A stretch of 64,000 nt of DNA from Elmis aenea (Eukaryota; Arthropoda; Insecta; Coleoptera; Elmidae), in NCBI GenBank assembly GCA_947652605.1, contig OX393579.1, positions 43,282,970 through 43,346,969 of the forward strand, written 5' to 3'. The position numbers and the translations under genes are program-made. The notes beneath the pieces are model-generated. The model did no database searches, was not told where the DNA came from, and saw only the letters and a program-made list of their open reading frames with translations. Below, piece by piece: positions 55,331 to 64,000 of this stretch. The stretch's first letter is position 1. Every line of letters starts with the position of its first letter.

Positions 55331-56734
55331 GTCACAATCAGAGTTTTTGAAGTAAATTTTGTAACGCTGTACTTGCAAAGTTCGTTAGATTTGTTCATTT
55401 ACCGTTATGTACCCAAAACTCAGGCGGAAGGACCCCCGCTACGGGGTAGTATTTAAGCAAGGATGTAATGTTTATCTGGCTACTCTATTTGCTGCGGCTA
55501 CTCCCGCCGGCCGCTTTTGGGGGCAGTTGGCCCAACCGGCCACTGTCTGTGCATTTGTTATTATTATACGCGACAATATTAATACTCAGTATATCTACTA
55601 CTTAATGTATCAGCTCAGTACACCTAGATTGAGTTGCAAGTTCTTTTCGCTTTTAGCTAAAAGCCACATTATCTAAAAAGGCTAGTTCTGTTGAAGATAT
55701 TGGCTGTATCTCTTAATCGGATAAGTTACCGCTAAAAAATATTTTTAGAACGCCCTGATTGGGTACAAACAACACAATTATACTCACGAGGAAGTGTCTC
55801 TTTTTCGTTAAATTATTGTTTAATTTGGCAAAGATAAACTTTTATTCCAAGGACAATGCAAAAGTGGTAGCAAGTCACAGTCCGTATTGCGTGCCATAAA
55901 TTAAAATTTGCCAAAAATCCCTGATTATGTCAGTGAACATAGCCTTGATTCCCAATGTGGTGTAAGTTTAATAATAACCACACAATACGTTTTGATTGAC
56001 CACAATTAACTGCATCTTTTGCTTATGAGTTTTGAAACAAATTCCTTTTAAACTTGTAGCCCCAACTTCATTGTGTTACTGTACCCGATTCACTCTAAAT
56101 TACTTCCTCTGCAACATATTTCTTTGATGTACATACGCCATTCCATTCCACGAAACGGCGCTATATATAAGAGAAAAGCGAACGCTTTAGTTTTAGTTTT
56201 CGCAGTAAAATTCAATAAATGTGAACTTTTGTAGTAACCGGTTCTGTTATATCCTGTAGCTGTATTGTGGAAAATTGCACGATATAAGTCACAGGAACAG
56301 AGTTTCCGTTATTTCGTTAACTGTGCTCATTCTGCAATCTCATTGATAATACAGCAATATCTTGGAAATAGGTCAAACAAATATACTGTGAGCTCTTGAA
56401 AACTTGACTCTGCTAATAAGTTGCCGGGTTCAAAGGCTACTTTAAGTCGAGAATGTCATGTCTTATCTCGATCATCGTCCTAATTATAAAATACGTGTTT
56501 ATGTTAAAGATGTAAATCTGTCGAATAAAAATAATTGAAGATAAAATAATCTTCGAATATATTAGGATACATTAGAAAAACAGTTGTATTCTGAGTCAAA
56601 AAGTTCGCTTCAAAAAGCTGATTAATTTATGTTAATGCAAACGTTGATGAACGAGCATAGAACGAATAATTTCATGTCTAGCCTGTAGATGGCGCAAATT
56701 TTTATAAATCATCCAACAACCTAAGAAAAAATTT
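55331..56734. other. No gene recognised
   Basis: A GC-rich patch at 55420..55540 (ACTCCCGCCGGCCGCTTTTGG) lies in an 89-residue ORF without family features. The rest is AT-rich. Confidence 0.4.
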
Positions 56735-57300
56735 AAAAAAATTGAAATGGATGAGGCCCAACAAATAAAAGGAAGAGGAAAATATAAATATTTGGGGTGT
56801 ATAATATCAAAAAACAGAACAGAAGAAAGAATTAAAAGCAGACCAAGGCAAACCAGAACTTGCATAAAACAGTTAAATCCAATTATATGGGATAGGCATC
56901 TTACAAAAAATACTAAAACAAGTATAGGTATATGACCATGGTACGGAGTATCATGTCCTATGGAGCTGAAAACTGGGTAATAAATAATAAGATGAAATAT
57001 TGGAGGAGCTGTGCAGCTACAAGGATGGACAGACTTAGGAACGAAAAGATCAAAAGAAGAATGGTTGTACAAAAAGACCTACTCAGGTACATCGAAGGAA
57101 AGAGATTGGCCTGATGACATGTTAAAAGAACGGATAGAAATATGATAGATGGATAGCACGTGTCACGGAATGGAGTCCTATAAGCAGAAAAAAAAAAGAG
57201 GTAGACCGCGAAGATCATGGGAGGGATGAAGTAGACGAAGCGATGAAAACAAGAGACCTATAGGACAGAGAATGGCAAGATCGCGACACATGGAGATTGG
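56735..57300 (+). pseudogene. LINE C-terminal relic
   Basis: Reads KGRGKYKYLGCIISKNRTEE, IKQLNPIIWDRHLTKNTK, then in another frame MVRSIMSYGAENWVINNKMK, then RSCAATRMDRLRNEKIKRRM. KYLG..I and YGAE.W are the thumb and connection motifs of RTE/Jockey-type LINEs. Frameshifts and stops are frequent. A related piece lies at 58735..59457. Confidence 0.6.
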
Positions 57301-57559
57301 AGACAGTGGTTGAGAGAAGAAATACATCGACAGCCGTAGAATCCTGTTTATATTTATCTATAGATTTTCCATTGTCATCCTCAATTAAGAAAATTTTGAA
57401 GTTGCATAAGGTTATGTATGTCAAGTTGTTTTCAATTGTCCGCCAAAATGAACAAATTCTGTTTTTTGAACAATGGAGTAAACCAATATAGGGGATAAAA
57501 TACTTCTATATTAATGGTTTATCCCCAACCGTTAGAAAAGCTGAGCTAAATTATATTTA

Positions 57560-58705
57560 AGGTGAGTCTATTTTATAGTTTTCAACCGTTATAAGATGGG
57601 TTGTGAACTTTAAACGTGGTCGTACGAGCACTAAAGAAGCACAACGTTCGGGAAAGGCCAAAAAACAGCTACCTTTGAGGAAATGGTACCAGGAGTATAT
57701 ACTTTTGTATTGAGCGACCGTCAATTAAAGCTGGTCGAGGTAGCTAAGGATGTGTACTAGGGTTTCTCATATTTGACCATTTTGCTTGTCCCGGGATGCC
57801 GGGAAGAAATCGGCCTTTGTCCCGGGATTTCCCGGGATCCCGGGATGTAATAAAGTATGTCAATATTTTTAAATAAATAACCCAAAAAATTAAGGGAGCG
57901 GTTTATTACTTAAAAACAACTCCAAGTCATATATGTAATACATTTTGCTCCATGATTATTATAAATAATTCAATAATATTGGTGAAAGATACATACATTT
58001 GGGAATTATAACCTTTCTATTGCAATTTAATATTTATGAACATAATAATATAATTTTTACAATGAATTTTTGTAATGGGATTTAAGAAAACAAAGGTGAT
58101 CTGTGCTTCAGTCAATTAGTCTTTTCCTTAATTTATTAACAAAAAGTCCTGCTGCATAAAATTATCTCAGTATCTATTGATGTAGGTGCAATTGTCTTGA
58201 AAGCATCTAGCAGCAAAGAAACATCGTTATCATCAATAAAATTTCATTTATAAGCTATTTTGCTTTGAATTATCAGGGTACACAAAAACGAAACTGTAAA
58301 AGTATTTTGAAGATATTAATTTTGTCATGGAGACCGGGTTTTTTTGCGCCATACTAAAAGAGAAAAATTGTTTTGAAATAAAAATTAAGTTTTTCTATAA
58401 TTTACTGTTGGTAAAGATATTTTAAGTATAAAATTCTGATAAGTTATGATAGTATTACAAAGATCTTGGTACAAAATAAACAAAAATAACACTTTTTTAA
58501 AATCCCGGGAATTCCCGGGACAAAAAGCATTTCCCGGGAATTATAAATAGCTTACAATGAACCGGGATCCCGGGATCCCGGGAAAGAAACACTAATGTGT
58601 ACTCATCGAAGAAGTAGGCACACATAGCATATTATGCGACATTTTGGGCATGAGAAAACTATCGCGAGATGGGTTTGTAATATGGATTTGCCTTAAAGAA
58701 CACTC
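57560..58705 (+). pseudogene. Mariner transposase N-terminal fragment, split by a hAT-like element
   Basis: Before the insertion the + strand reads VIRWVVNFKRGRTSTKEAQR, SGKAKKQLP-type and FVLSDRQLKLVEVAKDV; after it MRKLSRDGFVIWICLK-type sequence appears in pieces. The RGRTS...RSGRPK and D.R.L...E.A blocks are the paired helix-turn-helix region of mariner transposases. No ends or catalytic domain remain. Confidence 0.5.
57758..58594. mobile_element. hAT-like element with CCCGGG-rich ends, copy 2
   Basis: Ends TAGGGTTTCTC and AAGAAACACTA are flanked by atgtgtac on both sides (57750..57757 and 58595..58602). Multiple CCCGGGAT/CCCGGGAATTCCCGGG units stand near both ends, as in 15827..16640. 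837 bp and non-coding. Confidence 0.85.
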
Positions 58706-58734
58706 CATTTTGCTGATGGCTAAATAATATTAGC

Positions 58735-59457
58735 AGAAGATAGAGATATCAATTATGTGCCAAGAAAATTATGCGATGAGTACAATGATGGGAACTGACA
58801 AAAAATACACCGAAAACGTTGTAGGTGGAGAAAATAAACTTCTGTATCTAGACACTAACATTATTGCAAAGACAAAGAAATACAAGTATCTGAAAATGGG
58901 AATAACAGACGCCGCAAAAAGTAACCAGAAATAAGAAACCGAATAGACCAAGGAAGAGCAGTTATTAAACAACGACATAGCCTTTTATGGGATCGTAAAA
59001 TAACTAAAAACAAAAGTTAAAATCTACAAAGCAATACTACTTAAAAGTTTTATTGCAAATGAGACAGAACTACAGAAAATTCGAGAGTCGGAGAAATAAA
59101 TGAATGAAGATGGATTATAGGTGCCGATTATGCGGACATACAAAAATGGACCACGTACGAAACAAAGATAAATGAGGGTGTTAGATATGGATATTATAAA
59201 AACATTAAAACTCAAAAGACTACGATTGTATGGTACCTCCAACGGATGACGGAATACCGACAGCCCAAAAACATATGGAATTGGGTGCCGCCACAGAACA
59301 GAAGAAGAAGAAGTCGAACAAGAAGAAATGGGGGACACGAAGTAAAGGCAGCCATGTCTGCAAGATGCTTAAATGAAGGTAATTGGAAAGACAGGTTATA
59401 ATGGAGATTAGCATGCGAGAGACGGCGACAGCTGTAACCGAAGTCGCCTGTAGATAA
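58735..59457 (+). pseudogene. LINE C-terminal relic with 3' tail
   Basis: Frameshifted + translation: NKLLYLDTNIIAKTKKYKYL, YKAILLKSFIANETE, IVWYLQRMTEYRQPKNIWNW, then RRRRSRTRRNGGHEVKAAMS. The order KYL..YG-like..GH/W..RM..GRPR-like is that of LINE C-termini. Ends in TAGATAAATAAATAAA, the 3' tail. Confidence 0.5.
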
Positions 59458-59540
59458 ATAAATAAAATTTATGTCATTTATTTATTTATTTATTCATCTA
59501 TTCATTCATTTATTTATTCATTCATTCATTCATTTAATAA
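59458..59540. repeat. TTTA/TTCA microsatellite
   Basis: Tandem ATTT and ATTC tetramers with interruptions, directly after a LINE 3' tail; probably grew from that tail. Confidence 0.85.
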
Positions 59541-59736
59541 CAAAAACAGAACACAACAGGACGAACCCAAACAATGCTCTCGTTTTTAAACAATAACGGA
59601 TAATGACCAAAAACAGTTATTGAATTAATTGAAACTATGTATCCTTTCAATAGAATTTACTAATATAGAAATAAAAAAGTGTACATGGTTTGCCAAATGA
59701 AATAGTGACATGTATTTTTAATTTAAATTCTCCGTT
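59541..59736. other. No gene recognised
   Basis: Spacer before the LINE reverse transcriptase fragment; it probably includes the 5' truncation point. Confidence 0.3.
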
Positions 59737-61008
59737 ATGTCCATTATTAACAAGTTATGTGACTTTCGTTTTAATAGATTATGTTTGGAACAATACGGTT
59801 TTAGAAGAGGAAGGAGTACCCAAGACCCAGTCTTTATATTAAGACAAACAATAGAAAAGAGCTTAACAAAAAACAAGGAAATACATTTATGTTTTATAGA
59901 CTTGGAAAAAGCATTCGATAAAATCAAAAGAAAAGACGTATGGATGGGCCTAAGAAAGAAGGGAATAGAAATAGAAACAATTGACATAATAAAAGCGATG
60001 TACGAAAAAACAGTAAATATTGTAAGAACACAAAATGAAGAATCGGAAGAGTTTGAAACAAAAGAGGGGCTAAAACAAGGATGCGTGCTCAGCCCATTAT
60101 TATTCTCAGTAGTCATAGATGGGGTAATTAAAGAAGTAAAACAAAAAATGAGACCGTTCCACCTAGGCAACTGGAAAATGGAAAAAATTAACATAACGGA
60201 GCTAATGTTCACAGACGACATGGTCTTAGTTGCGGAAACAGAAAAAAACCTGCAACATAATTTAGAAACTCTAAATCTGGAATTGATAAAAATTAATATG
60301 AAAATAAATACCGAAAAAACTAAAACTATGATCGTTACAACAGAAAACAAAGGGCATAGCATCACTTTAAATGGGCTTAGGTTAGAACAGGTAGAAAGCT
60401 TTAAATATTTAGGAGTGATCATAGAGAATAATGGAGAAATGGACAAGGAAATAAGCGAAAGGACAGGAAATGTGGGAAGAATATTTAACAGTTTAAGAAC
60501 AACATTTTTTGGAAATAGAGAAGTCCCAAAAACAACAAAAGTAGAAGTGGTCAAAAAGGTAGTAACTCCGGCACTTTTATACGGAAGTGAAACGTGGGCA
60601 CTAACAAATAAAAATAGTAGCCGAGTGAATGCAGCTGAAATGAGATTTCTAAGAAAAATCCAAGGAAAAACAAAAAAAGAGAATCAGAAACGAAACATAT
60701 AGAGAACATTAAAGATAAAATCAGTTGAAACAAAAATACAGGAAAGGCAGCTGGGATGGTTGGGTCACATTTATAGGATGAAAGAAGAAAGGTTAACCAG
60801 AAGAGCATATGAAGCAAGAACACAGGGAAAAAACAAAAGAGGTAGACCAAGAAAAACCTGGCACGACGAAGTTAAAAAAGCAGCAGCGGATAGAAACATC
60901 AAATGGAAAGACATAAAAAGGCTAGCACAAGACAGAAAAACATGGAAAAAAATCAGCACAACACAACTCAACAGTCCTACACCTAACAGTAGAAGGACTC
61001 ATGACTAA
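59737..61008 (+). pseudogene. LINE reverse transcriptase, 5'-truncated, one in-frame stop
   Basis: A non-LTR retrotransposon polymerase that would copy its RNA at a nicked target. 321 codons open from 59737: LEQYGFRRGRSTQDPVFILR, HLCFIDLEKAFDKI (first catalytic Asp), KEGLKQGCVLSPLLFSVVID, ELMFTDDMVLVAE (the FxDD box, here FTDD), VESFKYLGVIIENNGEMDKE, ALLYGSETWALTNKN (thumb). A single TAG at 60700..60702 separates this from an in-frame continuation to 61008: RQLGWLGHIYRMKEERLTRR, RGRPRKTWHDEV. The apurinic endonuclease and the RT N-terminus are absent. The 3' tail is CTACACCTAACAGTAGAAGG then AAATAAATAATAAA. Codon use is A-rich. The most intact LINE of the window, but dead by truncation. Confidence 0.85.
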
Positions 61009-61020
61009 ATAAATAATAAA

Positions 61021-61832
61021 TGTTTGGAACACTCGGTATATGAAAATAAAACGAATCGTCTAAACGTTTACAAACAAATATATTTAAAGTACCTTATATT
61101 GTTTAACCTTCGAGTCGTTCATTAATATTTAGAGTTTGGCAACACTCGGGTATACGGCATAAAATATGCAAACGCTTGTCAAAACCGTATTCCACGTTAC
61201 AATTTGTTTTTGTCTACCTTCGCCGTGAATAGTCGTTCCACATATACTCGCTTAATAAAATTTTAATACCCGTACAAACATTTCAGTTAAACAACTGCCA
61301 ATCTTCAAAAAAAAAAAAATTAAAAGCTTTCAACTCATACAAATAGAACTGCAAACTATTCAGAACTACAATTTATTACAAAAATTTAAAACGAGGGCAC
61401 CACAAAATGAGTTTTGTCATCTCAACGTGGTATTTGTATTGCATTGTTTGCTTTAATGTCGCCCACTATATTTCAAATGTGGTGTGGGATAAAAATATTA
61501 CTATTTATAGTGGAAGTAATAAGTTTGATACGGCAGTTGTGTCGCATATTGACCTATATTTTACTTTAGATAAACTTACTAATAAACATTAATAAAATAA
61601 CCAATTTTTAAACATGTACGACCCTAGATATTGCTTAACACCAAACTACAGATATTTTTAATTATCTGAAATAAACGTCTTAAATTAGTTTGAGATTCGA
61701 CTTTTCTAAATTATCTCTTAACATATGCGCTGTTTCGCATGTGGAGAATTTGTATTCTGTGTGTAAGAATGTAACATATTTCAATTACTAGTTAATGAAA
61801 TAGCTTAAACTAGAATTTAAAATAAAACATTG
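61021..61832. other. No gene recognised
   Basis: AT-rich. The 61-residue ORF at 61407 has a hydrophobic start but no family features. Confidence 0.4.
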
Positions 61833-62249
61833 TTTTTTTGTGCGATCGTACTAGAAACAGCTGTTTGACGGACGCGTTAGCAGCCATAAAGTACTGCATT
61901 ACCGGCGTTCTTAGCAACGGCCTAAAAAGTAACTTTTCAGGCCTTTACCCTTAGCAACGGCCTGAAAAGTAACTTTTTCGGCCGCTACAGCGTAAATTTG
62001 CATTAAAGCTAACAGCATACGCCGTCATCTCAGTGACAGAATGTCACGTAGTTTCTAACCTATATTTTTGGAAAATACTAAAAATTTAAATTGTTTTTAA
62101 TTGTATCGCACAAAAAATGTAATAAGCACCTCGGCCAAAACGTACTTTTTCGGCCTTGCCCGTTTGCTGGCCTCGACTACGTCTCGGCCAGCAAACCAGA
62201 CGCGGCCAAAAAGGTAACACTTTTTGGCCTTGACACATAAATAACTATT
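61833..62249 (-). mobile_element. GGCCG-rich MITE, copy B
   Basis: Reverse-oriented relative of 9192..9612, sharing TAGTTATTTATGT at its high-coordinate end and GTACGATCGCACA at its low end. The inner GGCCGTTGC palindrome is shorter here than in copy A (one AACGGCC unit pair fewer). Confidence 0.65.
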
Positions 62250-63373
62250 TTTTAGATATTTGTAGTTACGGTTCTCAAAAATGTACGTGTTTTAAAAATC
62301 AGATACAATTAGAATTGCAGCACTTAAAATTCAAGATTGTTTATGGACCAGTATTACCTATGACACACAATACTAGTTTTTCACAAAACCACTTGTTAAT
62401 TATTGTCTTCCAAGAGGTAATTTTTGAAAACTATCCCGTCAGGGACCAAAGTGTCGAATACAGGTTTGATTCTACATGATACACATTTCGTTAAATCAGT
62501 AAAAAAATATGCATTTATGTGGTTTATAAAAAGCTAATATTGTTTGTCCAACTCCTAAAACGTCTTAAAGATCTGCAAAACTTTAATATCGTGTTATTAT
62601 TAGCTTTTTTGGTATTTGCTTTTATAGTTTAATTTCCTTTGCATGCTATATTGGATTTTTATACCGTAAGTTATGGTGAATATGATAAATATAAGGTTTA
62701 AAATAAAATGATAGTAAAACATTAATTTATCAAGATGGATGACAAAGTGACGAGGTTTTTTAAAGTGCTCCACAAATATTAATTAATGTTACTGAAAAGA
62801 GTGGTAATTTGCGCAGTGATTTGAGACAAAATATCCTTACATCAGTTTGTACTATCAAAAAATTAAATAATAAAATTACAAAACGAATTTTTTGAGACGG
62901 AAGATAAAATTAAAAATTTGGAAAACAAGCTGTCAATTAATTAAAAACGTGCAGATGAATTAATAGCATTCGAGGCGGTTAACACAAAATCTTTAAAAAA
63001 TAATGGAAGGATATGAATTGTTCCAAAATTACCTCTGCCTACCTTCATAGCCTACTCGAAAATATTGCGTTGCCTAAATAATTTACAATAAGATCGCGAT
63101 ATCTCGAAAAATATCAGTTTTAGGTATAAAACATGGTTAATGTTTTTGAAAGATAATCAAATTTTCTACGAGACTATGTTAAAACATATGGGGCGTTGTG
63201 TTTAAGAAAATTGAGTTAACGATGTTTAAAGTTTCACGAGTTTGACCAACCGTAAAAACACATCCTGTAAAATATTTTTAAAATGTAGCTAGCACAAAGT
63301 GTTAATTAATCTATTGTCAATTTAAATTTCAAACGAAATTCTACTGCCTTTTTAAAGAACTTATAAGTATGTT

Positions 63374-63379
<6 letters not shown>
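62250..63379. other. No gene recognised
   Basis: AT-rich. 63090..63260 has GCGATATCTCGAAAAATATCAG followed by text like the middle block of the hAT-like copies 2 and 3, so an old palindromic-type fragment is likely there. Confidence 0.4.

Positions 63380-63403
<24 letters not shown>
63380..63403. repeat. (TA)n microsatellite
   Basis: About eleven TA dinucleotides after an A run. Confidence 0.95.
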
Positions 63404-63404
<1 letters not shown>

Positions 63405-63560
63405 ACGGTTGGCTTTAAACACATAAAACCTAAAATAATTTTCTAGTAAATTTTTGGGGGAATCCAAAAATATAAAAATATACAGTGTTCCATTCAAAAT
63501 TTCAAAGTTTGAGTCCATTGTCGGTTGAACCGGAAATCGTATTGCTACCAGTATTTTCAA
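63404..63560. repeat. Fragment of the 5485..6481 palindromic family
   Basis: ATACAGTGTTCCATTCAAAA, GAGTCCATTGTCGGTTGAACCGG matches the inner block ACAGGGTGTTCCATTTAAAA ... CATTTCCGGCGAAACCGG of the 5485..6481 element. No ends. Confidence 0.5.
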
Positions 63561-63729
63561 CGAATCCGAAAAATACGATAACGCTTAGATACAAAATTTC
63601 ATTGTCAAATCTATAACGGTGAGTTAGATATTTGTCTGTTTCTATACCTTTGCAGATTCCTTTATAATGGGGCAATAGTTCCGTTGTTAACATACGGAGC
63701 AGCAGTCTGCATAATGGCAATAAGGAAAA

Positions 63730-64000
63730 GTAAACACAATAGTATGAAGATTGCTTTTGTTATTTTAACATCAACTTTTTATTTTAAATACGGCTGATGT
63801 CAAAATAACAAAAACAAATAAAGGTAGGTAAAATTTATTGACGTACCTATTTCTAATCTACGCAAAAAAGTGCCTCAATAATATCGAAAAATATTTTGAG
63901 ATTGATTTCAAATAAGCAAGTTATAAGCAAAAATCAAAGACTGTTGTGTTTTATTTTTGTACAGTTGCTCTTAAATCATAAATTATTTTGACCCATTTAA
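63730..64000. repeat. Partial copy of the 11133..12292 family, cut by window end
   Basis: TCTACGCAAAAAAGTGCCTC, AATATCGAAAAATATT, CAGTTGCTCTTAAAT and TTGACCCATTTAA follow 12010..12225 in the same order. The right end with CACCCTG should lie just beyond 64000. Confidence 0.7.

Noticed and set aside
59718..60554. 278-codon hydrophobic minus ORF
   Set aside because: Antisense shadow of the A-rich LINE reverse transcriptase; T-rich codons give artificial Phe/Ser/Ile runs.
1..64000. Possible tRNA, rRNA, CRISPR arrays or viral insertions
   Set aside because: No stretch showed a tRNA-like cloverleaf with A/B boxes, rRNA sequence, spaced direct repeats or viral protein motifs that I could support by eye. 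Repeats present are transposon ends, palindromes or microsatellites.

Overview
This is an AT-rich, transposon-packed stretch of an insect nuclear genome. The only host gene I can support is a Hairy/E(spl)-family bHLH-Orange repressor on the minus strand (725..6843). Three coding exons rebuild a 533-residue protein with the HES basic motif, an Orange domain and a C-terminal WRPW. It is most like insect deadpan. Introns, very low coding density and many beetle/aphid-type DNA transposons suggest a large-genome insect, perhaps a beetle; the order-level guess is weak. No bacterial-type features, rRNA, tRNA or CRISPR array were found.

Layout: 1..475 holds ends of DNA transposons. 725..6843 is the deadpan-like gene; its 4.46-kb intron 2 contains a hAT-like element (2611..5402) that was itself entered by a Helitron (3400..4874) carrying an STPR repeat ORF, plus a TA-flanked palindrome (5485..6481). 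7166..22621 is non-coding with Harbinger and hAT MITEs, TA-flanked palindromes and an R1/I-type LINE fragment. 22688..26270 is one old mariner element split by hAT insertions. 26534..28593 is a 2-kb near-perfect palindrome. 29.7..36.4 kb holds assorted MITEs and relics. 37051..41598 is a decayed PIF/Harbinger transposon and 48901..52154 an apparently intact one. Between and after them lie Tc1/mariner relics, palindromes and LINE pieces, ending with a large LINE reverse-transcriptase fragment (59737..61008).

How the parts work together: in both Harbinger elements the two genes (a MADF protein on + and the DDE transposase on -) are interleaved, so that an exon of each lies in the intron of the other. 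The numerous TA-flanked palindromes share the terminal CAGGGTG and a subterminal module (ATCTCG..TTA then AAGAGATACAG then GTTAAAT) although the rest of their sequence differs by family. Tc1/mariner relics with the same CAGGGT-type ends (30677, 46199) are plausible sources of the mobilising transposase. Target-site duplications are legible for most hAT insertions and allow a relative insertion order to be read.
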